Assembly: GCF_037975245.1 (NCBI RefSeq)
Contig: NC_092561.1
Span: forward strand, 11,159,001 to 11,223,000
Length of the DNA stretch: 64,000 nucleotides
Reading direction: 5' to 3'
Source: Apostichopus japonicus
Lineage: Eukaryota; Echinodermata; Holothuroidea; Aspidochirotida; Stichopodidae
The position numbers were made by a program, and so were the translations under genes. The notes under the pieces are model-generated. The model searched no databases. It was not told where the DNA came from and was given only the letters and a program-made list of their open reading frames with translations. Positions within the stretch are counted from its first letter, which is position 1. Each line of letters starts with the position of its first letter. Shown here piece by piece: positions 46,701 to 56,990 of this stretch.

Positions 46701-47113
46701 ACATGTCAGTTAACCAATTGTGACAATCACATTTGGTTAAACTTAAGAATTTATGTCATAACAAATATAACAACAACTACTGTGTAATTTTACAATTGAA
46801 TTTTTCAGGTTCAAGTACAGCTGCAGAGGCACCTGGAGTCGCACCCCCTGCGAAAGTGTCAAGAACCACAGAGTGGCGCAAGAGGAAAGCGCAAGCTCTG
46901 GCCCAGACCCTGGCTCCCGGAACTGCCAAACTTCCTAGGAAGGAATATTCGTGCCGTGTATGTGGCAAAGGGATGAGCTCGACAGGACACACCCAATTTA
47001 GAGGAAAGAGGTATTGTCCCGATGCTCCGGGACAGGTTTCCAAAGACGAATTTCTAGCCAAACAAAGAGCAGAAGCTGCTCAGGCTAAATTGGCTAAGCA
47101 GAATAAAGACTGA
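37752..47113 (+). CDS. 13-exon DDE-transposase-like protein (KDZ-like), 1157 aa, intact
   Basis: Exons: 37752-37967, 38828-38938, 39543-39644, 40746-41519, 41943-42176, 42291-42461, 42833-42924, 43547-43719, 44260-44607, 45026-45201, 45330-45646, 45768-46222, 46809-47113. Every junction has AG/GT and the phases agree throughout, giving one frame to TGA. An in-frame TAA 12 bp upstream fixes the start. Exon 4 carries a zinc-finger-like CPTC...CKQC set (C221, C224, C256, C259). A DDE-like core is suggested by D397 (LKIDSTKK), D466 (YTDRDCC), LDIFHFMRRL, and E655 (CGRGTTSLESLHLHL). A C-terminal zinc ribbon (C1105, C1108, H1117, C1126; CRVCGKG...GHTQFRGKRYC) ends the protein. The GRGT(T/S)SLE and GHTQFRG patterns recur in KDZ-type and related fish/invertebrate proteins. 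The catalytic triad is inferred. It could be an active transposase gene or a domesticated one; no flanking TIRs were found. Confidence 0.75.
38458..38709 (-). mobile_element. TTAA-type MITE, copy 3 (in intron 1)
   Basis: Minus-strand copy of the family at 13016 and 42513. TTAA occurs at 38454-38457 and 38710-38713. Inverted ends start AGGTATGCACG and AGGTTGTCGG. GTCTGAGAACAATTTGG and the AAAGTACTTT core are kept. Confidence 0.65.
39990..40700. other. Intron 3, non-coding
   Basis: A short GATA-rich run (GAGATAAGATA...) at 40048-40086 is the only structure seen. Confidence 0.5.
42513..42756 (+). mobile_element. TTAA-type MITE, copy 2 (in intron 6)
   Basis: About 244 bp. Ends AGGTACTATGCTGTATTGGCC and GGGCCCTTTACAGATTACC (inverted), flanked by TTAG and TTTA, which look like decayed TTAA. 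The core matches copy 1 closely. Confidence 0.7.
43730..44255. other. Intron 8, non-coding
   Basis: No repeat or ORF worth naming. Confidence 0.5.
46223..46808. other. Intron 12, non-coding
   Basis: 586-bp intron between GTAATG and TTTTTCAG. The minus ORF at 46317-46547 has no domain and is taken as chance. Confidence 0.6.
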
Positions 47114-47414
47114 GCAAATCTGCAAGTATTCCAGGATTGTCTTTTGCTTTTCCTTGCAGTCGTTTTTGATTCCGACAAAATTGTAACCCTTGTAGTAATG
47201 TTGGCGTGTATGTATATGGGTATTTCTATAAACCTGGGGTCCAATAGGGTTTCCACACACTATGCACAAATACTATCCAATCACTTGCAAATTACCACTT
47301 CAATATCCTGATGTCTAGTTGCATTTCATAGTTTACTGTATAGGGAGTATAATTAAATATAAAAAAAGTTTAAATCTCTTGTCGTTTTTTTTCTTTAAGT
47401 GCAAGTTTCCCTTT

Positions 47415-48235
47415 GTGTCCCCCACAATTTTTAGTACCAACTGTGACATTTACACATGTTAACTTTGGTAACATTTCTCACTGTTCATTTTGTCTCAAGT
47501 TCATTTGCAGATTTACTACAAGTTAATACATGAATAAGAGTTGAAGTTGACAAAGTTTCAGTATTTTTTTCGTCCCCACTCGTTTATGACGAAGTATTGA
47601 AATGTGCATGCCCAACGTAACATTTTCGTGTCCACCCTGTAACGTTGGTAAATTGATAAATGATTGCCTGTGTGAACCTGTGTGCATGTACAAGCATCGC
47701 GATGTACGATCAGACATTAACAACCAACTTATCCCTTCTCCATAGGCCTATTTTGGATGTTCAAGCTAGCTCAAAAATGTTGTCTTCAACGACCCGAAAA
47801 TTCGTAAAAGTTTCGTGTCCCTCAGACCTCGTAACGTTGGTAAATTTCAAGGCTACGTCATTTGTGAAAAAACACATCCCATAGTTTTATGAATGAATGA
47901 CGTCATTCATAAGTCCTAGACGTCGTCTGCAGGCATATACAATCATATATAACTCCAGCGCTACATCGATCAATGCACCGAAGAAAATTTGTGTCCCCTA
48001 TCTACCCCAGCGTTACGATGGTATTTTCGTTACGTCGAAGCCGCAAACCCCGTTGAGTTCCAGAAAAGTGAGTGTGCAAATATTAAAGTAATGTTTCATT
48101 TTAAAATTACGACCTAAATAAAAAGTTAATCTATCGATAAATTTGATTTTTGAGACTTTTTTAAATGGTTGATTCATTAATTGGCCAATTGCTGTCAAGG
48201 GGACACCATTTTACATTGGTGTACTCCGTTATGGT
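47415..48235. repeat. Left subterminal repeats of the 4.0-kb element
   Basis: TCGTGTCC...GTAACGTTGGTAAATT occurs near 47624-47655 and 47813-47848. Related GTGTCCCC/CGTTACG words occur near 47415, 47990 and 48198-48230. The right side has GGGGACAC...GGTGTCCCCGTTATG at 50641-50676 and GGTGTCCCTGTTATG at 51045-51060. Confidence 0.5.
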
Positions 48236-48241
48236 AACACT

Positions 48242-48912
48242 CAACGAGGTAAATGAATCTGGAGAAACTATCACACAGTAAATACGCGCGTACGCGCGTA
48301 CCATGTATGGAGGGTCATGTGATGTGTTCCAGGGTGGTACTAATATACTACTCTCCCTATTACGCATGATGATTTCACCCAACTAGTACGTAAATGAGTT
48401 TGCGTGCTTAGAGCAGCAGACGACACCCGTTACCTAGCAATAACCGTGCCTGTAGCCTAACGTGATAGCTATATTCCCGTCGAGCAGCATTAGGCTCTGT
48501 TCCATGGAGAATTCCGTGGTTGCACTGAACTAAACATTTCCACACATTTCCCATTTCTACATTCACTTATAGCGTGTAGTAATAACGTTAGGCCATATGA
48601 GACAAAGCTTGCTCCTAGAGCTGTATTAATAAGTAAGATCTATTATGTAGAAAGCCTGCCTTCATTCAAGAGAATAAGGTTGAACGTTAGCATATTAGCA
48701 CTATTTCGTAGGCCTGAAGTACCAGTACCTTCTTATGCCGTTAGTTCCCATGTCCGAACGGACCAATCTTTCACGAAGTCACTAACACTGTTCTCGAACT
48801 GCTACAGAGAAATATCAGTATAGTACCACCCTGGAACACATCACATGACCCTCCATACATGGTACGCGCGCACCCAATAGACATGAATCCTCCAGATTCA
48901 TTTACCTCGTTG
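48242..48912. mobile_element. 671-bp MITE with long inverted ends and 8-bp duplication
   Basis: CAACGAGGTAAATGAATCTG starts the left end and its reverse complement closes the right end. Similarity continues about 105-110 bp inward through TACCATGTATGGAGGGTCAT to CCAGGGTGGTACTA, with a short difference between. GTAACACT lies directly outside both ends (48234-48241 and 48913-48920). The two arms could fold into a long hairpin with a ~460-bp loop. It has no ORF. An 8-bp duplication fits hAT, P or related groups. Confidence 0.8.
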
Positions 48913-49874
48913 GTAACACTAACAGTTTAAACTAACGTTAGGCTAGGCCTAAGCTTAGGCTACATTCGAATATAAGATGTAGCCTACGGTAATTTCGCGA
49001 AACGGCAAAATGTAGAAAAAGAGGACAAAGTTTCTTTTTGTTGTGCAAAAATGCTGATAAATTTATTTTCTATTCGAGATATGTACGATAATGTCAAAAC
49101 ATGCGTACAATATCAACAAATACGCTCTTAAAAATAACGTTTGAAAGTTTCGCGAAACTACAACCCAGTCACCAAAGTTTTAACGTGGGTCACAAAATAT
49201 GTCAGAAACGGCGTTAAAACCAATAAAATAAATTGTAACTGCTATACTACATCAGCCCGATTTTTAATTTGTAAGAGCGGAATGTGATTGGAACGCTATG
49301 GCAATTTTTAACCAATTATTATCCAAAACAGATGGACATATAGTCTAGGCCCCAAATTGAGAGTATCAATGGCATTACCATTACCACTGTATGTACTATC
49401 GATAGGAACTTTGTTTGAAACAACTAGCCTACGGTAGCACTGTCACTGTGTTAGGGTCTAAAGTAATAGGCCTACTCTAGGTTAAAAAGACAAAACTTAG
49501 TGGAATTGAGATCCATATTTTATATATATTTTATATACTGTATTCTGTAACCTATTTTTCACTAATAACTTGTTTGCCTCATCATGGATAAACCTTTCGT
49601 GGAATCTTTTCGTGGAGTCATAGATTAGGTTTGTTTATGAGAATATTGAAGCTCCATCTGTGTCTTAGCACATTAATCTTAAAACTTGTCAGTTGACTTA
49701 TCAAGAAAGCAGTCCTTGCCCATCCACAACATGTGCCTCTACTCATGGAGGTAAAACCTCCATACTCTACTCAACCTTGTCCAGCACAGAGTTGATAAAC
49801 GTACAAATCTAGGTCACTTTGTTACCGAAAATATATTCTAAGATAATCACACTCAAAGTAATTTTCCTTTACAG

Positions 49875-50226
49875 GCTCCAGGTGGGGTCCTACGTAGCTA
49901 TCAATTTTGCTACTGGCAAGAAGAACTTTGTCTACTTGGTGAGTATGGTTGAGTCAATATTTGCCTGATGCACACAAAATTCTCCATTTTGGCAGCTAAA
50001 TTATGCTTCATAATGTGGAGATCATTCCTGAAAGTAATATGCTCGTCTTATCTTCTTATTCCAGGTTCAAGCCATCGCTAACAGCCAAGTTGGACTGAAA
50101 TTCTTGCAACGGCGAAAGAGTGGGTCCTTCCAGTCTACCAATGAACTTTGTCACCTTCATCCATTGTCGGACATTTGCGTTTTGTCTCCACCATCAGTGT
50201 CTCTGGAGCAAAGGGCATGTGTATGA
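49875..50226 (+). CDS. Last two exons of a transposon-type protein (partial)
   Basis: Exon 49875-49938 follows TTTCCTTTACAG and ends before GTGAGT; it reads LQVGSYVAINFATGKKNFVY. Exon 50065-50226 follows TTATTCCAG, joins in phase, reads VQAIANSQVGLKFLQRRKSG on to SDICVLSPPSVSLEQRACV, and stops. The pattern of a beta-rich (V-G-x-Y-V-x-V-x-F) start, a K(F/V)L(Q/K)R(R/K) middle and a D-I-x-x-LxPPS end recurs at the C-terminus of many animal transposon proteins. Upstream exons were not found, perhaps displaced by the nested MITE. Two AATAAA signals follow. Confidence 0.5.
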
Positions 50227-50348
50227 ATTTTGCCACAATGAACTGGATCAGGTTTCACTTGATAACAATTGTTCAATCAAGTAACTTTGAAGGCCTTCAT
50301 TTTGAACATTTCTTCTTTCTTGTCAAAGCTTCACCTTGTTAAATATTG

Positions 50349-50510
50349 GATTCACCTTTTCTAGTTTTATTCTTGTGAAATGGTTTGAGATTTGAATAAA
50401 TGTGAGGCACCTTGTCAGATTGTTTTTGGATTTACCTTTTCTAGCTTTTTTTTCTTGTGAAATGTTTGAGATTTGAATAAATGTGTGGCACCTTGTCAGA
50501 TTGTTTACTA
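50349..50510. repeat. 81-bp direct duplication with two poly(A) signals
   Basis: GAGATTTGAATAAATGTG recurs 81 bp apart within a near-identical unit (about 50349-50429 and 50430-50510). Each unit has AATAAA, so the 3' UTR of the preceding exons has a doubled polyadenylation signal. Confidence 0.7.
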
Positions 50511-51263
50511 TGCTAGTCATACAGTTTTCTGAACTATTGGACACTGGATGTATTCCTGTGCATGAATAATTGACTTTTAAAATATTTCAGATTTGATAAA
50601 ATTATTTGTTCGTCTGTTAATCATTAACTGTTGTTCATTACAGGGGACACTAAATTTTGGTGTCCCCGTTATGCTTAAGTTTTTTCCTACTTCCATACAA
50701 CTCGCGGTATTAGAACTTGCACTACAGAAAACCTTGGGTGTGTTGGTGGTCCTTTGTGGTTTTAATATGTAGGTATGATTGATAGTGTTATATTAGGGAC
50801 TGTTCATTCCACTCTGTTGAGTTTATTGTGCTGTAATAAAAATGGTTTTAAAAAAAGCACTTTCTGCTTTCGGAAAATAGCATGTTGTCATTTTTTTTTT
50901 TGCAATTTTCTTTTGAATGAAACTCATTTCTCCTTAAAGCTTTTTTATTGTTGAAAGTCATCTAAAACCTAGTGCAAAACAGATAACAGAGGCAGTGTAA
51001 CCTATAGGCATGTCACTTTCCCCCTGTTGACAGGTTCGGATTTTGGTGTCCCTGTTATGTTGGTTTTTTTCGTCATATTGGTTTGCATTACTATTGTTAA
51101 CCTATAGGTGCACTTTTTTTTTTACTTCTTCACTGTTATTTTTTAAAACCCACATAATAACTCTATCAAAAAGTAAAATTTCATCTTAATTGAAGGACAT
51201 TGAAATTTTGGATCCACGTCACACTATTGGACCCCAGGTTTATAGAAATACCCATATGTATGT

Positions 51264-53400
51264 GTGTATGGGAATGTGCGTGTTTGGTGTGTTTGTGACT
51301 CCTACTTTGTAAACACGGTATCTCAAGAAACGACGCTTGGAATCATCTCATATTTGGACTTATCTATTATTTTGTATGTAGGTGTATCACATTAAGAACA
51401 ATTGGGGCAAATTATATTAATATTTTAATTTAAGAGGGGGGTGGGATTAATGTCCAGGGGCCATTCAGTGTGATGTAAACAAAAGAAGAATAGTTCAAGC
51501 CAAATTTAATTGTATAATTGAAAAAAGAGAACATAACTTGAATTTGTGTTCTATTAAACTTTGCATTCAGTACCTACATGGGATTCTTTAGAAGTATGCA
51601 AGGATGTCATTTTCTCACATGGATGGGCAATGGTTTACTTTGGTTGATTGTTTTCCACTCTCTTACCACTAATAGTGGGAGTTTAGTATGTGGTATGCCT
51701 ATTTGTTAAAATGTACCACTCATATCATCGTTTGGGACCATTCCATCATTAGTCTGACCACATTCTTTTATTTTTATAGCACAAATTCAAGGATGAATTT
51801 CAAGTTTTAAGCTTACTGTTACTGCACATGTACATTATCTTAAAGGTATGTGGACATGTCACATAATTTGTCTCAAATTCTTGAAAATGATTCATTGAGC
51901 GTAAAAGAACAAAATCCTGCCTTATCACGTGAGAAACCATTGTAAATAGAAAGTAAATTAACTTTGAACGTCACCAAAATGAATGTGTAATGAGCATGTG
52001 TCAGTCCTTGCATTAGGCTCAAGTTATATGCCTTTCATGTGATGTGCTAGACAGCACTCTCTGAAATGCGAAGGGATACATGGTTCGGTCATTTTTCACT
52101 AGTTGCGTTCTTTAATGAAATGTTGTTTATAGGTGTCTGCAGAAATTTAATCCCTGACACATTTACATGCAATTTGTCAATTTCATATGTTAAGGTGATT
52201 TCCTTTACAGTAGCTATCCTAGAAGAACAACAACATTTTAAAAAATTTTCCTCTCTTTTCTTAAGTTTGATTAACTTGTTTTTTTAAATGGTCATTTACT
52301 CATCTTGCCAAGGAAGTTAGCAGTAATGTGGTTGTGGAGTTTTTTTTTATAGAAATCTATAAAGCAGCTTTTAAAGGTACTCCGTCCATTATTTTAACTT
52401 TTATCCGTAAAAGGTCGAATCTGGGATTTTTCCAACCAACTTTTCTACACTTTACCAAAGTTAATAACCTGTGATAAGTCTAAAAGAATTTAATTATGGA
52501 TGGGCAAGTGCAAAACAAATGATACTGCCAGGCTTCATCTTTTCATCGATGCAAAGCTTTTATTTTCATATTTAAGTGTAAAAGAAGTGTGTATTTGAAA
52601 TATTGAACAGTCTAATATTCTTACATCTTCTAGTTAAAAGCATTTAGCAGAGACCACGACAATAAAGCAACCCAAAGTATAGAACTTATGTTTCTCCTTT
52701 ATTACCTGCCTTGCTTCATTTCAATCTCCCTCTTAGCCATGTGTCATGCTACACATGCTGCAATGACCACAAAGTAGTAAAAAAATAAAGATTTGTTACT
52801 TCGTAGAATATTACCGTGCTGTAAGGAATTGCTAAAGTTTGCATCTCATAGATTATTCCATAAATACAATGATGCAATGCAGCACTTATGAATTATTCAT
52901 TTTGGAATTGGAAACGCAAATATATAATATTGGTCATCGAAAACAGCAGAATTCTGTTCTACACCTGAATTTGCAGAAATTCTATTACGCACTCAACTTC
53001 CCTTTTACGTGGTAGTTGGATCAGGCTCCTCACTGGTACATGTTTCTTCTCAGAATTTTGCTACGACTAGAGTAACAAAAGCAGTCATGGTTGGACCATC
53101 CGTGAAATTGCGTGAAAATTTGATTTCATTATTGCTTCTTTAGGATACGCAGGCACGATTCCCTTTTGTGAAATAAATGAGACCCTATACATGCAGGCCC
53201 CATGATTCACTTTGCCGTTACATATAATTTGACATTTCTGGTTGAACATAATGTTGTAAGAAGGAAAATTTGAATGAATTTTGCCAAATCATAAACCTGA
53301 AGCAGGTTGTGGAAATAGACGAAAATGAACTGCGCATGCACACAAGTGCTGTGTTAACCATGACTGTACTGTAATTCGTGTAAGAACTGTTTTCAGGGTT
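51264..53400. other. Unassigned region
   Basis: No domain-bearing ORF, TIR pair or tandem array was recognised. Poly-T runs and AT-rich sequence dominate. Confidence 0.45.
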
Positions 53401-53859
53401 TGCCGAATTGTTGACTGCTCATTCTGACTCTGAGCACAACACGTTTTCGTCTAACCATGGAGCTGTCACCGAGCTTGATAATAGAAAATTTTGTCTTTTG
53501 CAGACAGTTGTTGAGAATTTGTGTAAGATAAATATCTTTCAAAAAGAATTAGATATTGCTCAGCGCCGATTTGTGTTAAAGTCTAACTTAGTCTAGGCCT
53601 AATTAAAGTTAGGCCTAGGCTACAGTAGGCGTACTGTCAATCAAGCTGAACGGAGGCTAGGCCACACTATAATACGTGAAAGGATTATTGCTTGTGATGC
53701 ACGTTGGGTGTGGTCTGCATATGTCAATGAACTGTTATCACAGATGGTTGCTCATGGATAGGAAAGGTAAGTTTTCCGGAGTTGAGTTGCATACCGATTT
53801 TTGTCAGTCATTAACTGGAAAAGAAACATAGCCCTAGCTAGTAATGCGATACTACCTTT

Positions 53860-54690
53860 CTAGTTTATTACCTGAATCCTACTCAAAGTGTTTTTTTTTT
53901 GTTTTTCTTGCAAACCGACGGTTAGGCAGATTTCCCATTGAATTAGTGTAGTGTTAGGCTGTCATGTGGTCGAAAATAACAGCAATAAAGAAGGCACCCA
54001 CCCAACGCGATACAACCTGGTTCCTAATTTATTACCCGAATTCTATGCAAAGTGTGAATTTTTTTATTTTGCAAACTGATGATTAGGCAGATTTCCCATT
54101 GACTTAGTGTGGTGTTACTGTTAGGCTACCATGTGGTCGAACGTAACAGCAATTATGGATGTATTCCATGAATATTCTTATAACTGTGTCACAATTTCAG
54201 CGAACAAACAGATGGTTAGGCTTAGCTAGATTGCTCATTGATTTAGTGTGGTGTTAGGCTACCATGTGGAAGAAATTAAAAGAAAATCCACAACTATTAT
54301 TTGTTTGTTTATTTCATACTGTAGAAGGAAATGCTGACAAGGTATTTCATACTGTAGAAGGAAATGCTGACAAGGAATTTTATGAGATGTTAATGGATTA
54401 TAGAAGGGATAGCTAAAAAAAATAATCACAAGTGGCATTTTACAGAACGTTTATTCTAAATGCGTTCAAACTGCGCGACTGGCACAATGTTGTGACTAAA
54501 TGCGAACTCTGGGCCTGCATACTAGATAGTACTAGTAGTAGTAACAACTGTTTAAGAACTACATCGGATATTTATATGGCCTGATCCAATAGACGTGAAG
54601 AGCAAGCATAAGCAGCGGCAGCAGTGCGACGTTAGTAGTGTTGTTAATTATTTGAAGTTATTAACAAGTTAATGAAAGAAAAAAGTAAAT
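53860..54690 (+). repeat. Tandem duplication, copy A, with internal satellite units
   Basis: The motif TTAGTGTGGTGTTAGGCT recurs at 53941, 54102 and 54242, within 140-160-bp units that also share CATGTGGTCGAA and TTCCCATTGA. The segment that follows (54265-54690) matches 57705-58065, sharing CAAGTGG, GATATTTATATGG and GAAAGAAAAAA. Copy B begins at 55095. Confidence 0.7.
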
Positions 54691-55524
54691 AGAAATAATT
54701 GAGGAAGGTTTTATACCTTTGCTTACACCTATGTATTTGAACATGAAAACATTGTCAGAAAAGAATATAAATCATTTATTATAGCATCCAATATGTAATT
54801 TCTTGAAAATTGTGATACACGAGGGTAAACAATTTTTTTTTTCGGGTACCGAGATTCCCTATGTGTAATGTCTCTCGGTACTCGGTTCCCGATATTTGGA
54901 TCTGTGTAAACACTAGCCCTACTAGCCTAGGCTTTTCCAAAGACCGACATTCATGAGAAAAGGTGGCATCTATCAAATGATATGCCAAGCCTTACAGTGT
55001 GCAATGCCCAATTGAATTTTCTAGCCTACTCATGAAAATGTGCTCTGTGTGATAGTTTTGTGGACGTAAAACATTTCTTCGGTTACAGCGTACAAAAATG
55101 ATAATTACCAAGGGAACCCATCCGACGCGGTACCACCCGGTTCCTTATTTATTACCCAAATCCTTCGCAAAGTGTGTTTATTTTGGGGGGGTGGGGTCGG
55201 GGCAAACCGATTGTAAGGCAAGATTTTACCATTGACTTAGTGTGGTGTTAGGATACGATGTGGTCGAAGTTAACAGCAATAATAAAAATATTCCACATGG
55301 ATATCTTATAACTGTGTCACAATTTCAGACCTGTCAACCTGTTTGACCCCAAAATAAAGGAATAACATTTTTCAGGGCCAAAAAACCGAGAGAATAAGGG
55401 GAAAATAGGGAGGTAGGTAATTTTCAACTGAAATTATATAAATACTCCTAAATAAATAGTCTTGAGTATGGCTCATGTATGACTGGACATGTGTATGCGC
55501 ACAGGATAGTATAAAGACGTTTAA

Positions 55525-56990
55525 AGAGGTTATGAAATGGAAAAAAAATTCTTTCTCATCGTATTCTGTATACTCGTAGCTTTCCAATGATACCCAATTT
55601 GTGTCAAACGAAGCTTGCATCCTCGAGGAATAAACGATCAAAAATTCGAGGGTAATAAAACCTTTCGAAAAATTGTTGTATTTACGGTAATGCGGCGTGA
55701 CGTCAGTCGAGGAACTCAGCTCACTTCCGAGACGCTATGTTTACATTCTTAAACGTCTGAGAACACACAACATTACACTGTTGCAGCGCTCCGTAGTAAT
55801 TGAGATTTAGTGTTTGGAGTTTTGTTTTTACGTAAATTTATCTCGTTACTGTTAAATATGCGGAGCCGATATGTGGTATCAGGTTGCTCCACCACAAGTA
55901 AAGACGGATTTCTACTGCAAGCTTTTTCAAAAGATGACAGAAATCGAAGAATTTGAACACGACTCGCTCAAAACACTACACATACACAACGTTATGAGTG
56001 ACTGTAGGCCTATACTGTTACCAAATTACTTGTTATGACCATAGCCTAGGCCTCCTTGATACAGCAAATGATGATATTTTGTTGGTTACCTAATATTTTG
56101 CACAAAACTTAAAGCCAGTTGGTTTGAGAACAATCAATTCTAGATCTGCAAGTTTTCTTTTGTGGTAAAACTGGCGTTGTGTTGTGATTTTACGTAACAG
56201 TTGGATGATACAATTACACGGGCTAGCCTGTTATACAACGTCTATTAGTTAGGTCTAGGGCCATGTTACCAGTACTATTATAGGGTTGCACTGTAACAGA
56301 ATGTCACATTTTCCTTGCACTGTAAGACACAAAATTCTAGGAGCTTCGCTACGAAGTTAAGTAGCAGGATCATCAACATTCGAGATAATTTGAATCATAT
56401 GAAGGTCTTAATAACGGTGGTTTTATTTATGCTCAACCGACCAGTTTCGGTTCAGGGTCGTCCAACCGTTCTGCTCGGGGACTTCGCTCGGCAGCGAGGC
56501 GTCTCGGCCATCAGGATCGTTTTACAATTCTTCTACAAGGGGCTCAATTGATAGGGAAAAACACCGATATTATCTTCATCACCCTCAAAACTATTTCCTC
56601 TTCTTCCTCAAGAAAATAATTTTAGTCAAAGCTTACGAATGTCCTGAGAGGTGGAGTCCTATTTCCTCGGAATCGGAAGATTCGGGAGAAGACATTTTCA
56701 ATTGATGAGAAGAGTGTTGTGGTTACATGTAGTAAACTGTGTAACGCCGTATCGGTAAACAGCGGGGTGTCGGCTTTGGCTGAAAGGGTTCCTTTGATGA
56801 TGTCAGATGAACTGCGGTGGGCAGCTTTGCTTTTTTTTACGAGTGGCAGCTCGAGAGGTCTCTAGGGAATACTGTGACAGCGAATTTCTGGCGTTTGAAG
56901 CCGTATTTACGGAAAGTTGTGCATGGGTGGTGTTGTAGTAATGTAGATAAACCATTCCAAGACATGAAAAATTTTCACTTCATAACCTCT
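55525..56990 (+). mobile_element. Kolobok-like element, 1.47 kb, TTAA duplication
   Basis: Inverted ends AGAGGTTATGAAATGG (left) and AGAGGTTATGAAGTGA (right, read inward) are flanked by TTAA at 55521-55524 and 56991-56994. A THAP-like fragment lies near the left end (55858-55975). TTAA duplications together with a THAP-bearing gene are the signature of Kolobok. The rest of the gene is missing or unreadable, so it is non-autonomous. Confidence 0.7.
55858..55975 (+). pseudogene. THAP zinc-finger fragment
   Basis: Reads MRSRYVVSGCSTTSKDGFLL, then QAFSKDDRNRRI, then a stop. The GCSxTxKDG..L..F.KD...R spacing matches the start of THAP domains. The first Cys of the C2CH set appears replaced (YVVSGC in place of YCVVxGC) and the following Trp/Cys/His part is lost. 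Confidence 0.55.

Larger units (their letters stand above)
47217..51254 (+). mobile_element. 4.0-kb TIR element with perfect 31-bp ends
   Basis: TGGGTATTTCTATAAACCTG plus 11 more bases (47217-47247) is matched exactly in reverse by 51224-51254. Outside, the sequence is TA/TG-rich, so the target duplication is ambiguous: TA on both sides, or GTATGT (47208-47213 and 51258-51263) if the ends are taken as ATATGGG. Subterminal regions carry many related words (GTGTCCCC, CGTAACGTTGGTAAAT, GTTATG), as expected for transposase-binding sites. Two plus-strand exons (49875-50226) encode the end of a transposon-type protein. A 671-bp MITE (48242-48912) is nested inside. It begins 104 bp after the stop codon of the 13-exon gene, so it probably inserted into that gene's 3' side. 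Confidence 0.75.

Noticed and set aside
47217-51254. Tc1/mariner assignment
   Set aside because: TA on both sides would fit, but the flanks are TA/TG-rich, a 6-bp alternative exists, and no mariner-type DDE/D ORF is present.
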